A DNA stretch of 64,000 nt from Leptolyngbya sp. NIES-2104 (GTDB lineage: Bacteria > Cyanobacteriota > Cyanobacteriia > Leptolyngbyales > Leptolyngbyaceae): positions 1,426,001-1,490,000 of the forward strand of contig NZ_BBWW01000001.1 of the NCBI RefSeq assembly GCF_001485215.1, written 5' to 3'. The notes under the pieces are model-generated. The model searched no databases. It saw nothing but the letters and a program-made list of their open reading frames with translations, and was not told where the DNA came from. The first letter of the stretch is position 1; every line of letters starts with the position of its first letter. This document shows, piece by piece, positions 26,672 to 36,948 of this stretch. The translations under genes were made by a program, and so were the position numbers.

Positions 26672-28987
26672 ATGCCTCAAGTTTTTGGAAAGCTCCCAAC
26701 AACTCGCCAGCCTTGGACTTCGCTCGGAAATGTCGATCGCGTTGATGTTTCCGATCGCGTTATCCTCCTCACTTGCGGCGAAGCTTGCCTCAAAGTGAGC
26801 ATTCTGGCAGCAAATTTGATCCGAGTTCAACTCGCGCCAACTGGCAGCTTTTTACCGCGTCGATCGTGGGCAGTGAATCGACCCGACGAAGACTGGGAAA
26901 CAATCAAATTCAACATCGAGGAAAAAGAATCGATCGAGATTCAAACCGATCAAATGCGCGTGGTGATTGATCGATCGCCTTGTCGTATTCGCTGCTATGA
27001 TTTGGACGGCAAACCCTTTGCAGAAGATACGAATATTGCTTGGCGAATGGGTCAGGTCGCTTGTTGGAAAAAGATCGAAGCTGAGGAACATTTCTACGGA
27101 TTTGGGGAACGGGCGGGACTATTAGACAAGCGATCGCAGATTAAAACCAATTGGACAGTCGATGCGCTCGATTATTCAGCGATCGATGATGAAATGTACC
27201 AAGCGATCCCGTTCTTCATCGCGCTCCGTCCGCAGTTGAACTATGGAATTTTTCTCAACATTACCCATCTAAGCCAGTTTGATTTAGGAGCAACTGAACC
27301 GGGAATCTGGCAGATGCAAGCTCAGGCTCCAGAACTCGACTATTACATCATTCATGGCACCTCTCCCGCTCAGATTCTCGAAACCTACACTGAGCTAACC
27401 GGAAGAATGCCACTGCCGCCAAAATGGTCGATCGGCTATCATCAATGTCGCTGGAGCTATGAAACCGCAGAGATTGTAGAGAAGCTTGCACAAGAATTTC
27501 GATCGCGCAAAATTCCCTGTGATGTGATTCACTTGGACATTGATTATATGCACGGCTACCGAGTGTTTACCTGGGGTCCAAAACGCTTTCCTGATCCAGC
27601 AAAAATGATTGCAAATCTAAAGCAAAACGGCTTCAAGGTTGTCACGATTGTTGATCCAGGCGTGAAGTACGAACCGGACGGAGACTATCCGATTTACCAC
27701 GAAGGTTTAGAGAAAGATTGCTTTGTGAGAAAAACAGACGGTAGCTTAGTTGCTGGGTATGTTTGGCCCGATAAATCTGTGTTTCCTGACTTTCTACGGG
27801 CTGAAGTGCGTCAATGGTGGGGCGACTGGCAGCGCAAACTGACCGAAGTCGGAGTCGAAGGCATCTGGAATGACATGAATGAGCCTTGTCTTGCCGATCG
27901 ACCCTTCGGAGATGACGGTCAACATATCCCCTTTCCAATGGATGCACCACAAGGCAATCCTGAAGAAGGCGGAACCCATGCAGAAACCCATAACTTGTAT
28001 GGATACAACATGGCGCGTGCTGCCGCAGAAGGTTTAAATCGATTGAGATCAAATCAGCGATCGTTTGTCTTAACCCGCTCTGGATTTGCCGGAGTGCAAC
28101 GCTGGTCTTCGGTCTGGATGGGCGACAATCAATCACTCTGGGAACACCTCGAAATGTCTCTCCCGATGCTCTGCAACATTGGACTATCTGGAGTGCCTTT
28201 TGTCGGTGCAGACATTGGTGGATTTGCGGGAAATGCAACAGCAGAACTATTTGCGCGATGGATGCAGGTGGGAATGCTCTATCCATTGATGCGGGCGCAC
28301 TCTTCTATGACCACCGCACAACATGAACCGTGGGTCTTTGGTGAGCAAGTTGAAGCGATTTGTCGCGAGTACATTGAACTCCGCTATCGATTGCTGCCTT
28401 TCTTCTATACATTGTTCTGGCAAGCCTCACAAACAGGTGCACCAATTCTTCGACCCTTGCTGTATGAGTATCCCAATGATGTGAAGACCTATCACATTCA
28501 TGGTCAAGTTCTGCTTGGATCACATCTGATGGCGGCTCCTGTGTATCGTCCAGGTGTGGAGTATCGTGCAGTTTACTTACCTGAAGGCACTTGGTTTGAT
28601 TGGTGGACAGGCGAAAAATTCAATGGCAATCAGACGATTCTTGCTCATGCACCTTTAGAACGGATGCCAATGTATGTCAAAGCAGGGGCAATCATTCCGA
28701 TGCAGCCTGTGATGCAATACGTGGATGAACACTCGATCGATGAATTGCATCTCAAAGTCTATCCCGGTCAAGGCGAATTTACACTGTACGAGGATGATGG
28801 TCGATCGTTCGACTATCAATCGGGACAGTTTGCTACCACAACTTATCGCGTGAACAATAACGCAGTTGAAATCGAAGCACGTCAAGGACAGTTTCGACCG
28901 AGCGATCGCACTTTGCAAGTAGAACTCGTTGGAATCGGTGAACAATCGATCGACGATGATGGTACTGCGAATGTAGTGAGTTTTTAA
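26672..28987 (+). CDS. Glycoside hydrolase family 31 alpha-glucosidase
   Basis: A 771-residue GH31 enzyme. N-terminal galactose-mutarotase-like beta domain (about 1-250), catalytic barrel with HLDIDYM, the nucleophile aspartate in GIWNDMNEP near residue 402, and the acid/base aspartate in WMGDNQSLW near residue 484. The proximal and distal beta domains follow. It is expected to release glucose from alpha-glucans or maltooligosaccharides, probably intracellularly because no signal peptide is present. It is cotranscribed with the SDR and overlaps the convergent Rpn-like gene by 4 bp. Confidence 0.95.
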   Translation: MPQVFGKLPTTRQPWTSLGNVDRVDVSDRVILLTCGEACLKVSILAANLIRVQLAPTGSFLPRRSWAVNRPDEDWETIKFNIEEKESIEIQTDQMRVVIDRSPCRIRCYDLDGKPFAEDTNIAWRMGQVACWKKIEAEEHFYGFGERAGLLDKRSQIKTNWTVDALDYSAIDDEMYQAIPFFIALRPQLNYGIFLNITHLSQFDLGATEPGIWQMQAQAPELDYYIIHGTSPAQILETYTELTGRMPLPPKWSIGYHQCRWSYETAEIVEKLAQEFRSRKIPCDVIHLDIDYMHGYRVFTWGPKRFPDPAKMIANLKQNGFKVVTIVDPGVKYEPDGDYPIYHEGLEKDCFVRKTDGSLVAGYVWPDKSVFPDFLRAEVRQWWGDWQRKLTEVGVEGIWNDMNEPCLADRPFGDDGQHIPFPMDAPQGNPEEGGTHAETHNLYGYNMARAAAEGLNRLRSNQRSFVLTRSGFAGVQRWSSVWMGDNQSLWEHLEMSLPMLCNIGLSGVPFVGADIGGFAGNATAELFARWMQVGMLYPLMRAHSSMTTAQHEPWVFGEQVEAICREYIELRYRLLPFFYTLFWQASQTGAPILRPLLYEYPNDVKTYHIHGQVLLGSHLMAAPVYRPGVEYRAVYLPEGTWFDWWTGEKFNGNQTILAHAPLERMPMYVKAGAIIPMQPVMQYVDEHSIDELHLKVYPGQGEFTLYEDDGRSFDYQSGQFATTTYRVNNNAVEIEARQGQFRPSDRTLQVELVGIGEQSIDDDGTANVVSF

Positions 28988-29871
28988 TGCTGTTCTTGCA
29001 GCCAGATTTCCAAATCGTTTAGCGTTCTAAATCGCAGTAGGGCTAATGCGAGTGATTCTAGTTTTTCGTTTGGGAGATTCTCGATCGTATTCTGAAGTGA
29101 TGTAGGAATTTCACCAAGTAAACTGGTCAGTTGCCGAATAATAACTTGCCGACTTCCTTGCTCCATCCAACTTGTTACAATTTCCATAATTTCCTCGCGC
29201 TCAACTGGTTCGATTCTAGCAATCTCAGCTTGAAAAACTTGCTGCTCCTGTGAGTTCAATTTCAAATAAGTATCGACGAAACCAGAAATTAGTCTTGTGC
29301 GAGCCGGATCAAGCCTTAAGGTTGCCAATAGGCGAAGACACTCCGCTTTCACTCTGGGGCGGTCTTCAACAGCAATTCGCATTTTAGACATCAATGCTGC
29401 TGCAACTGGATTCGCTTGGTCTAAAAAACTCCGCCAATTCAATCGATTCAATTGTATTGAGGCGAAATTAAACTCTAAAACCTTCAAGTTCGGAAACTGT
29501 ACAATATGCTGATGTGGCTCTTCTCGATGAGGGTCATCAAACGAGAAAACCACGATCGGATACACCCGCTGAACATACTTTTGATACAACCTTGCGAAAT
29601 AGAAAAACATTCGCCTCGTGAAATTAGTCTCAGAAGAAGACTGCGCCTCAACGTGAATCAGAATTGCGGCATCTTCTCCCAATAATTGTACTTCAGCAAG
29701 TAAGTCAATAATCTTTTCTTCACCGGAAGTGAGATCAACAAAGTATTCTTGCTGCAAAAACCGAATGGAATCGAGAGCGATCGCAGTGGCTATCTCTGGC
29801 GCAAATAGTTCGAGAAACTCAATGAAGAAAGTTGAGATTAACTCTTTAAATAAGCGATCGTGATCAATCAT
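28984..29871 (-). CDS. Rpn-like PD-(D/E)XK nuclease with C-terminal DUF4351
   Basis: A 295-residue protein of the recombination-promoting nuclease/transposase-like family common in cyanobacteria. The N-terminus has HDRLFKELISTFF and the nuclease core IDLLAEVQLLGEDAAILIHVEAQSS, with an acidic cluster and E-x-Q in the position of the PD-(D/E)XK site. The C-terminal 60 residues (RQVIIRQLTSLLGEIP to LENLPNEKL) form a DUF4351 helical module. Activity in the host is unproven; these genes may be domesticated mobile DNA. Confidence 0.8.
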   Translation of the reverse strand: MIDHDRLFKELISTFFIEFLELFAPEIATAIALDSIRFLQQEYFVDLTSGEEKIIDLLAEVQLLGEDAAILIHVEAQSSSETNFTRRMFFYFARLYQKYVQRVYPIVVFSFDDPHREEPHQHIVQFPNLKVLEFNFASIQLNRLNWRSFLDQANPVAAALMSKMRIAVEDRPRVKAECLRLLATLRLDPARTRLISGFVDTYLKLNSQEQQVFQAEIARIEPVEREEIMEIVTSWMEQGSRQVIIRQLTSLLGEIPTSLQNTIENLPNEKLESLALALLRFRTLNDLEIWLQEQH

Positions 29872-29881
29872 TATTAAATGC

Positions 29882-30376
29882 TCACATAGATAAACACATT
29901 CTGAAACGTTTATTTTCTTGTTGTCCTTGACTCAAGATTCTTTCCATTGCTTTTAATTCGTTAATCACACCTCTATTATCTTGCTCTTCATCCCATTTCT
30001 GCTCATCGTCTAATCCGATGTCAAATTCCTGCTGAGGTGAATAGATATGACCAAGTAGTGCGCGAACTGTTACTAAGCCAACCTCTGATGCAGTCCATTG
30101 AGGCTCAATGCTCCACAATAGACTTCCTTGGTAATACCAAGCTCCATTAATAAATTCACTTTCTGCTTCAAACTCAGCTATCTCCGCTTCGTCAAAAACA
30201 GCATCATCACGAGTTATGCTGGTAAAGCTAGTAATTGTCGCAACCCCCAATTGCTTTGCGATCGCATCTAATTTTTCAATCTGATGAGGAATTGTTTTCC
30301 AATCTACTCTTGAGCGCTTTCCTGAAAAGTAATATTTATCGTAGCCCTCCAATGCAGGTATTAATTGAACGCCCAT
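29882..30376 (-). CDS. Hypothetical acidic protein
   Basis: ATG 30376 (164 residues, MGVQLIPALEGYDKYY) seems the better start; the frame opens at 30418. The protein is acidic, with segments VDWKTIPHQIEKLDAIAKQL, ITSFTSITRDDAVFDEAE and SEVGLVTVRALLGHI. I do not recognise a family, but the length and composition are consistent with a real gene. It is 10 bp upstream of the Rpn-like gene in the same direction. Confidence 0.5.
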   Translation of the reverse strand: MGVQLIPALEGYDKYYFSGKRSRVDWKTIPHQIEKLDAIAKQLGVATITSFTSITRDDAVFDEAEIAEFEAESEFINGAWYYQGSLLWSIEPQWTASEVGLVTVRALLGHIYSPQQEFDIGLDDEQKWDEEQDNRGVINELKAMERILSQGQQENKRFRMCLSM

Positions 30377-30517
30377 TGTTTCTCTCCACTCTGAACAAGC
30401 TTTAATGGCAGCATACAACAGTACTTCTTCCCCAAATCCGTCAAAATCCTAAAGCCCTCTACATCTCTCCAGAATTCACCCGATAATAAATAACCGAGAA
30501 GTTTCCGAGGTTGTCTT

Positions 30518-32227
30518 ATGAGCTATCGCATGAATCGCCGCGCCTATGCCGAAACCTTTGGTCCGACTGTGGGCGATCGAGTCCGTCTCGCTGACACCGA
30601 ACTGATCATCGAAGTCGAACAAGATTTAACGACTTATGGCGATGAAGTGAAATTCGGCGGCGGTAAAGTGATTCGTGATGGTATGGGACAATCTCCGATT
30701 ACCAATGAAGATGGCGCAGTCGATGCGGTAATTACCAATGCGCTGATTCTCGATTGGTGGGGGATTGTAAAAGCGGATGTGGGAATTAAAAATGGCAAGA
30801 TTTGCGCGATCGGGAAAGCCGGAAATCCCTATATTCAAGACAATGTAACCATCATCATCGGACCCGGAACCGAAGCGATCGCGGGTGAAGGGATGATTCT
30901 CACCGCTGGCGGCATTGATACGCACATTCACTTTATCTGTCCGCAGCAGATCGAAGTTGCGATCGCATCGGGTATTACAACAATGATCGGCGGTGGAACC
31001 GGACCCGCAGCGGGAACGAACGCCACCACTTGCACTCCAGGACCTTGGTACATTCATCAAATGCTACGAGCGGCTGAAGCATTCCCGATGAATCTAGGCT
31101 TTTTAGGCAAAGGAAATGCCAGCCAACCCGATGCACTCGAAGAACAGATTAAAGCGGGTGCAATGGGATTGAAGCTACACGAAGATTGGGGAACGACACC
31201 AGCCGCGATCGATACTTGTCTGAGTGTTGCTGATGACTATGATGTGCAGGTTGCCATTCACACGGATACTTTGAATGAAGCGGGCTTTGTCGAAGATACG
31301 ATCGCGGCTTTCAAAAATCGTGTGATTCACACCTATCACACCGAAGGGGCAGGCGGCGGACACGCTCCAGACATCATCAAAGTTTGCGGCGAAGCGAATG
31401 TGCTTCCCTCTTCGACCAATCCAACACGACCTTACACATTAAATACTTTAGATGAACACTTAGATATGTTGATGGTCTGTCACCATCTTGATCCGAGCAT
31501 TCCTGAAGATGTCGCCTTTGCAGAATCGCGGATTCGACGAGAAACGATCGCGGCTGAAGATATTTTGCATGACATGGGTGCGTTTAGTATGTTATCTTCG
31601 GACTCGCAAGCAATGGGACGCATCGGAGAGGTAATCATTCGGACGTGGCAGACCGGGCACAAGATGAAAGTACAGCGGGGAGCCTTGTCGGAAGATAGCG
31701 ATCGACATGATAATTTTCGAGCTAAACGCTATGTTGCCAAGTACACGATCAATCCTGCAATCACGCATGGTATTGCTGAACATGTGGGATCAGTCGAGGT
31801 AGGTAAGTTAGCAGATCTCTGTCTGTGGCGACCTGCAATGTTTGGTGTGAAGCCAGAGATGGTGATCAAAGGCGGAATGATTGCTTGGGCACAGATGGGA
31901 GATGCAAATGCCAGTATTCCGACTCCGCAGCCTGTTCATATGCGCCCGATGTTCGGTAGTTTTGGAAGTGCGATCGCGCCGATCTCCCTAACCTTCGTTT
32001 CTCAAGCATCTTTGAAAAAGGGCGGACTCGATTCACTCAATCTCAATCGTGCGTTAGTGCCCGTTTCTGGAATTCGCAGCTTAACGAAACGCGATATGAA
32101 ACTCAATGATGCGATGCCTCACATGGAAGTGGATGCAGAAACTTATGAGGTTCGAGCCGATGGAGAACTCTTAACTTGTGAACCAGCAACAGTTCTACCA
32201 ATGGCACAGCGATATTTTCTGTTCTAG
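30518..32227 (+). CDS. ureC: Urease subunit alpha
   Basis: Catalytic subunit of urease, hydrolysing urea to ammonia and carbamate with two nickel ions. 569 residues, standard length. Diagnostic elements: HIHFICPQQ (nickel histidines), KLHEDWG with the carbamylated lysine near residue 219, [22 protein letters not shown] and the flap [14 protein letters not shown]. ureA, ureB and accessory genes are not in this window; in many cyanobacteria the urease genes are scattered, so this is a stand-alone ureC. Confidence 0.97.
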   Translation: MSYRMNRRAYAETFGPTVGDRVRLADTELIIEVEQDLTTYGDEVKFGGGKVIRDGMGQSPITNEDGAVDAVITNALILDWWGIVKADVGIKNGKICAIGKAGNPYIQDNVTIIIGPGTEAIAGEGMILTAGGIDTHIHFICPQQIEVAIASGITTMIGGGTGPAAGTNATTCTPGPWYIHQMLRAAEAFPMNLGFLGKGNASQPDALEEQIKAGAMGLKLHEDWGTTPAAIDTCLSVADDYDVQVAIHTDTLNEAGFVEDTIAAFKNRVIHTYHTEGAGGGHAPDIIKVCGEANVLPSSTNPTRPYTLNTLDEHLDMLMVCHHLDPSIPEDVAFAESRIRRETIAAEDILHDMGAFSMLSSDSQAMGRIGEVIIRTWQTGHKMKVQRGALSEDSDRHDNFRAKRYVAKYTINPAITHGIAEHVGSVEVGKLADLCLWRPAMFGVKPEMVIKGGMIAWAQMGDANASIPTPQPVHMRPMFGSFGSAIAPISLTFVSQASLKKGGLDSLNLNRALVPVSGIRSLTKRDMKLNDAMPHMEVDAETYEVRADGELLTCEPATVLPMAQRYFLF

Positions 32228-32261
32228 ATGGCTAAAATTGAAGCATTGCGACGAGGTGAGT

Positions 32262-32828
32262 ATGAATCAACCGATAACGGAGCGGATGAGATGGACGATC
32301 GCAGATTTAGACCTTCTGCCGATCGACGATCGACGTTACGAAATTATTGGCGGAGAACTATTTGTGACTCGCGCCCCGCATTGGAAACACCAGAAAGCTA
32401 TCAATCGTGCTGCAAATGCACTCGATGACTGGTCACAGCAAACTCAACTTGGCGAAGCAGTTCCTACACCCGGAGTTGTCTTCAGTGATGCTGATAGCGT
32501 GATTCCTGATGCCGTGTGGATCAGCAATGAGCGATTAGCAACTGGACTCGATCAAGCAGGGCATCTCATTGTTGCACCAGAATTAGTGGTCGAAGTGCTG
32601 TCATCGGGAGCGGAGAATATTAGACGCGATCGCGAACTCAAACTTCGCCTCTATTCGTCGCGGGGTGTGCGAGAGTACTGGATCATCGATTGGCAAGCTC
32701 AACAGATGGAGGTTTACCGCCGAGAATCCGCAGCACTGACGCTGGTTGCAACACTATTTCCAAGTGATGAGCTTACAAGCCCTCTCTTACCTGGGTTTAC
32801 AATGTCGATCGCGTCTCTGTTTACATAG
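32262..32828 (+). CDS. Uma2-family endonuclease-like protein (DUF820)
   Basis: ATG 32262 (188 residues) with GAGG at 32253 as ribosome-binding site; the frame is open from 32178 inside ureC. Family features: RYEIIGGELFVTRAPHWKHQ, PDAVWIS, APELVVEVLSSGAENIRRD and REYWIIDWQAQQMEVYR. The PD-(D/E)XK-like core is complete. Function is unknown. It starts 35 bp after the ureC stop and ends just beyond the 3' end of convergent GH65. Confidence 0.85.
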   Translation: MNQPITERMRWTIADLDLLPIDDRRYEIIGGELFVTRAPHWKHQKAINRAANALDDWSQQTQLGEAVPTPGVVFSDADSVIPDAVWISNERLATGLDQAGHLIVAPELVVEVLSSGAENIRRDRELKLRLYSSRGVREYWIIDWQAQQMEVYRRESAALTLVATLFPSDELTSPLLPGFTMSIASLFT

Positions 32829-35226
32829 ATTGATCCTTAATACAGGCTTCAATTTGATCAAACTGCTTGATGTCGCAAACAATTGATTCCCCTGAGTGCA
32901 GGACAATCTCTTCGCCTTGATGTTCGATCGACAATTTCGCGCCTTCTTGCAATAAGTAAGTTGCTTTGTCGTGCGTCATCTCAATGTCTAATCGCTGTCC
33001 TTGTAGAATTAGAGCGAATTTCATGCGCTTTAAAGTCTTCGGAAGCCGTGGATGGAAAGCGAAACTGCCGTCAGAATCTCTTAATCCTGCAAATCCGTAG
33101 ATCATAATCATCCAGGTTCCGCCCATTGATGCAATGTGACAGCCATTTTTCACATTCCCCGCTACATCGGCTAAGTCCATCAAGGTCGCATACCGCGCAT
33201 ACTCGATCGCTTGATCCATCTTGCCAATTTCCGCAGCTACGATCGCTTGAATACAAGCCGACAGTGAAGAATCTCCAGTGGTCAGTGGATCATAGTATTC
33301 AAAGTTCCGCCGCTTTTGTTCGCGTGAAAATTCATGACCTAACAAGAACATCGCCAGTACAATGTCTGCCTGCTTGATCACCTGGTGGCGATAGATCACC
33401 AAAGGATGGAAATGTAACAACAACGGATACTTATCAGCAGGGATGTTCTCAAAGTCCCAAGGTTCTTGCTCCAGAAAGCCGTCGTGCTGTAGGTGAACGC
33501 CTGACTGTTCATCAAATGCAAAATACATGTTGTCAGCAGCTTTCTGCCAGTTGTCTACTTCAGAGAGTTCAATCTGGGTTTTAGCAACTAAAGCTTCAAA
33601 GCGATCGGGATAATTCTCATGCAGATGGCGAATCACTTTGGCAGCATACCAAAGGTTTTCTCGCGCCATTAAATTCGTATAAGTGTTGTTGTCTACAACC
33701 GTGTTGTACTCATCGGGTCCAGTGACTGCATGAATGCAGAATTGATTGTTCGATCGTTTTGAGAAAAATCCTAAGCTAACCCACATTCGCGCTGTTTCGA
33801 CCAGCATTTCTGCACCAGCATCACACAGAAATTCATCGTCCTGAGTCACTTTTATGTACTTCTTCAGGGCGTACATAATATCAGCATCAATGTGATACTG
33901 TGCCGTTCCTGCTGCATAGTAGGCGGAAGCTTCTTCGCCGTTGATCGTTCTCCAAGGGAACAATGCACCTTCTTGACTGACTTCTTTGGCACGTTCTCTC
34001 GCTTTATCTAGCATTCCATAGCGGAACATCAAGAGATTTTTTGCAACAGATGGAACCGTATAAGTCAAAAACGGCATCACATAGATTTCTGAATCCCAGA
34101 AGTAATGCCCATCATAAGCTTGACTCGTCAATCCTTTTGACGGAATTCCCGCACCCTCTGATCGCGCTGAAGCCTGTAAGATATGAAATAGATTGAATCT
34201 CAAAGCTTGCTGCAATCGTTCCGGTGTTTCGTCGGGATGATCGGGTTCTCCATCAATCTCGATGTCACTGCGATACCAAAAATCATCTAAGAATTCACGC
34301 TGGCTCTTTAATAGTTCATCGAATCCATGCTTCATTGTTCGATCGAGGGTTCGTCTCGCTCGATCGTGCAATTCCTCACCATCCCACCGCTCTGAATGAT
34401 GATAGGTAATAAACTTCCTCAAGCAAATCGTCGCGCCCTCTTTCGCTTCCACACTAAAGACAACTTTGCCCAAATCTTCAGAACATTCGTGACTGTAGTC
34501 AAACTCACAATCAGATTCAAACTGATGATCCACACCACACGCGATCGCCATTCCACTATTTCGAGTTTTATGGCTCAAGATCAATCGCTGGTCTAGCTCT
34601 TCATGCTGTTCAGGCAGTAAAACTCGCTCACTAAAAGTCTTTGCTAACCGAGGATCATTACTACCCTCACTGTTGTCCGGTTCGTACCGCACCTCAGAAG
34701 AGATAATGATCGGAGCATCCCCCTTGAGCAGTGTCACTTCGTAATCGATCGCGGCTACATGACGATGCACAAACGAAACGAGTCGCTGCGATCGAATTCT
34801 CACTTGCTTCCCGGATGGAGTCTCCCAGATGATTTCTCGATCGAGCGTTCCTGTCTGCATGTTCAACGCTCGTTCAAACTTCGACAGTTTCGCCGTGGGC
34901 AGATGGAACAGTTCATCGTCTACATAAAGCTTGATGATTTTGCTGTCCGCGACATTGACGATCGTTTGACCCGTTTTCGCATACCCGAATGCGTCTTCGG
35001 CGTACTCAATTTTGTACGACTCGTAACAGCCATTAATAAAGGTGCCGTTCTGCGCGACTGGATCGCCCTCTTCATACACTCCTCGCATTCCCAGATAGCC
35101 ATTTGCCGTGGAGAATAATGTCTCCATCTGAGCGAGGCACTCTGGATAGAATTGGGTTTCAACCCAGCGCCAAGGATCGTGCGGGTAAATGCGTTTCGGT
35201 GGATGGATGGGTTTACGATGTAGCAT
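32821..35226 (-). CDS. Glycoside hydrolase family 65 phosphorylase (maltose/trehalose/kojibiose type)
   Basis: An 801-residue GH65 enzyme, which phosphorolyses an alpha-glucobiose to beta-glucose 1-phosphate and glucose. Conserved parts: FSTANGYLGMRGVYEEGDP near the N-terminus, GLTSQAYDGHYFWDSEIYVMPF, the general acid glutamate in TGPDEYN near residue 504, HYDPLTTGDSSLS region and the phosphate-binding HIASMGGTWMIMI segment. Specificity among maltose, trehalose and kojibiose phosphorylase cannot be read from sequence alone. With GH31, malQ and glgA it adds to storage-sugar metabolism. Confidence 0.92.
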   Translation of the reverse strand: MLHRKPIHPPKRIYPHDPWRWVETQFYPECLAQMETLFSTANGYLGMRGVYEEGDPVAQNGTFINGCYESYKIEYAEDAFGYAKTGQTIVNVADSKIIKLYVDDELFHLPTAKLSKFERALNMQTGTLDREIIWETPSGKQVRIRSQRLVSFVHRHVAAIDYEVTLLKGDAPIIISSEVRYEPDNSEGSNDPRLAKTFSERVLLPEQHEELDQRLILSHKTRNSGMAIACGVDHQFESDCEFDYSHECSEDLGKVVFSVEAKEGATICLRKFITYHHSERWDGEELHDRARRTLDRTMKHGFDELLKSQREFLDDFWYRSDIEIDGEPDHPDETPERLQQALRFNLFHILQASARSEGAGIPSKGLTSQAYDGHYFWDSEIYVMPFLTYTVPSVAKNLLMFRYGMLDKARERAKEVSQEGALFPWRTINGEEASAYYAAGTAQYHIDADIMYALKKYIKVTQDDEFLCDAGAEMLVETARMWVSLGFFSKRSNNQFCIHAVTGPDEYNTVVDNNTYTNLMARENLWYAAKVIRHLHENYPDRFEALVAKTQIELSEVDNWQKAADNMYFAFDEQSGVHLQHDGFLEQEPWDFENIPADKYPLLLHFHPLVIYRHQVIKQADIVLAMFLLGHEFSREQKRRNFEYYDPLTTGDSSLSACIQAIVAAEIGKMDQAIEYARYATLMDLADVAGNVKNGCHIASMGGTWMIMIYGFAGLRDSDGSFAFHPRLPKTLKRMKFALILQGQRLDIEMTHDKATYLLQEGAKLSIEHQGEEIVLHSGESIVCDIKQFDQIEACIKDQSM

Positions 35227-35346
35227 TGAGGCAGAAGTTTTCTAATGGATTGAGATGGCTTCTATCCTGCTGATTTCAGGGTTCAAATCGCATCTGACTT
35301 TCAGTAGAAGTTTAAAGATCGTAATCCTTCCGTATCTTGTGTATTT

Positions 35347-35775
35347 ATGACTGCATCCGATTCATTTTCTAACTGTGTTCAAACGCTGGCACTCGATCGC
35401 ATCGATCGACATCTCTTCATTTGCGCTGACCAAACGAAACCGCTCTGTTGCAGTAAAGAACAGGGACTGGAAGCATGGGACTATCTTAAAAAACGACTGC
35501 GTGAATTAAAGCTAGACACCCCAACTACAGAGCGTCCTAGCTGTATCTTTCGCACCAAAGCTAACTGTTTGAGAGTTTGCGATCGCGGTCCGGTTCTCGT
35601 GGTCTATCCTGACGGTGTTTGGTATCATTCCGTCACCCCGGAGATCATCGATCGGATTATTCAAGAACATCTCATCGGCAATCGAATTGTTGAAGAGTTT
35701 GCGTTTTTGAGACACCCGCTACCCGAACCCCAAATCAATTCTGAAAAAGACGAAGATCGTATTATTTCTGACTAA
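35347..35775 (+). CDS. Thioredoxin-like [2Fe-2S] ferredoxin
   Basis: A 142-residue protein of the thioredoxin-fold ferredoxin family. Cysteine positions Cys26, Cys34/35, Cys74 and Cys78 in HLFICADQT, LCCSKEQG and NCLRVCDRGP fit the C-x(8-9)-C ... C-x3-C cluster pattern, and VVYPDGVWYHSVTPEI follows as in other members. It may act as a soluble electron carrier. Its stop overlaps the convergent hypothetical gene by 4 bp. Confidence 0.85.
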   Translation: MTASDSFSNCVQTLALDRIDRHLFICADQTKPLCCSKEQGLEAWDYLKKRLRELKLDTPTTERPSCIFRTKANCLRVCDRGPVLVVYPDGVWYHSVTPEIIDRIIQEHLIGNRIVEEFAFLRHPLPEPQINSEKDEDRIISD

Positions 35776-36035
35776 AAAAAGGCTAAATTTCCGTTAGAGT
35801 GAATTTGAACAAACACCCGCAGAATTAACGATTTGCGATCGCCAAAACCAATGACTCCCGCGTAATTTCTGTCTTTGTTTAAACATTCCCAAACGCAATA
35901 AGTAACTGTTCTTAGAACCGCATCCAAGCGGATTCTCTCAACTTCATCTGAAAAAAGTTTAACTTCTTGACGAGTCGGATATAATGACTCGTGACCTATA
36001 GACAGAAATCTGGATTCTTCCAGTTCTTGAATCAA
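35772..36035 (-). CDS. Hypothetical 87-residue protein
   Basis: No family recognised. The frame begins at TTG 36035; no ATG is available near it. Segments such as RQEVKLFSDEVERIRLDAVLR and VTYCVWECLNKDRNYAGVIGFG are protein-like. Start codon and reality are uncertain. Confidence 0.4.
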   Translation of the reverse strand: MIQELEESRFLSIGHESLYPTRQEVKLFSDEVERIRLDAVLRTVTYCVWECLNKDRNYAGVIGFGDRKSLILRVFVQIHSNGNLAFF

Positions 36036-36164
36036 ATTCGAGTATGGTAATCCAGAGTAACCCGTCCAATCGAAGCGCTACGCGACTCTGATCCCTCAGA
36101 ACCCGTAGAATAGCTTAGTCATGTGTAAACGTTGATTAGATTCAGGCAGAGCGAGTAGCACAGC

Positions 36165-36815
36165 ATGAAGGAAACCAGTTCAGGGAATCACAGACGATTG
36201 CTGCTGATTGATGATGACCCTAACCTAATTCTGTTGGTTAAAGATTATCTGGAGTTCCGAGGGTATGAAGTCGTAACCGCAGAAAATGGGCGGGAAGCGC
36301 TGGAAGTCCTCGAACAAGATGTGCCAGACATGATTATTTGCGATGTGATGATGCCAGAAATGGATGGTTATCAACTCGTAAGCAATATCCGTCAAGATCC
36401 CAAGACAAGCTGGATTCCAGTGTTGTTTCTTTCCGCGAAGGGTCAAAGCCAAGATCGCGTAAAGGGTCTCAATATCGGCGCGGATGTTTACATGGTGAAG
36501 CCGTTTGAGCCAGAAGAATTGGTGGCGCAAGTCGAATCTTCGCTCAAGCAAGCTTCCAGACTGATTCAACACAAGGATGCAAAAGGTGGCGATAATGCTC
36601 CGAAGATCCAAGTTCCATTTGATGTGGAGTTGACTCCGACTGAATTAAGGGTGGTTCAGTTTGTGGCGCGAGGAATGGCGAACCGCGAAATTGCCGAAGA
36701 ATTAAATGTGAGCCAAAGAACGATCGAGAGTCATGTGAGTAATATGCTCGGTAAAACCGGATTGCATAATCGGACGGAGTTAGCTCGCTGGGCGATCGAG
36801 AATAGTATGGCGTAG
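36165..36815 (+). CDS. NarL/LuxR-type response regulator
   Basis: A 216-residue regulator. Receiver: IDDDPNL acidic pocket, phosphoacceptor Asp in IICDVMMPEMDGY, conserved Lys in YMVKPFEPEEL. The C-terminal LuxR-type helix-turn-helix (about 150-216) reads RGMANREIAEELNVSQRTI followed by ESHVSNMLGKTGLHNRTEL. Similar cyanobacterial regulators resemble the plastid Ycf29 group, but I cannot fix the target. No kinase is adjacent. Confidence 0.9.
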   Translation: MKETSSGNHRRLLLIDDDPNLILLVKDYLEFRGYEVVTAENGREALEVLEQDVPDMIICDVMMPEMDGYQLVSNIRQDPKTSWIPVLFLSAKGQSQDRVKGLNIGADVYMVKPFEPEELVAQVESSLKQASRLIQHKDAKGGDNAPKIQVPFDVELTPTELRVVQFVARGMANREIAEELNVSQRTIESHVSNMLGKTGLHNRTELARWAIENSMA

Positions 36816-36832
36816 GGATCAAATTCTGGTGA

Positions 36833-36863
36833 AGGACGATCGTAGAATTTTTACGATCGTCCT
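36833..36863 (+). terminator. Hairpin after the response regulator gene
   Basis: AGGACGATCGTA (36833-36844) pairs with TACGATCGTCCT (36852-36863) around a T-rich 7-nt loop. It has no U-run, so it may be a pause or processing structure rather than the terminator itself. Confidence 0.55.
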
Positions 36864-36885
36864 GATTCATGCTGAAAAAAGTGAA

Positions 36886-36923
36886 GGGCAGGAGCAACTC
36901 GAAAATGCTCCTGCCCATTTTTT
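36886..36923. terminator. Bidirectional intrinsic terminator
   Basis: GGGCAGGAGCA (36886-36896) and TGCTCCTGCCC (36906-36916) form an 11-bp stem, followed by a T-run on the plus strand. On the minus strand the stem is followed by TTCAC then T6, so it can also serve the small gene at 36949. Confidence 0.85.
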
Positions 36924-36948
36924 ATGAAATTAAGTAACGCAATTCTGA

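Noticed and set aside
27642-28286. 214-codon frame opposite the GH31 gene
   Set aside because: Antisense to a well-recognised enzyme and without domain features.
28984-29871. Active transposon
   Set aside because: The Rpn-like gene has no terminal inverted repeats or target duplication that I could find beside it.
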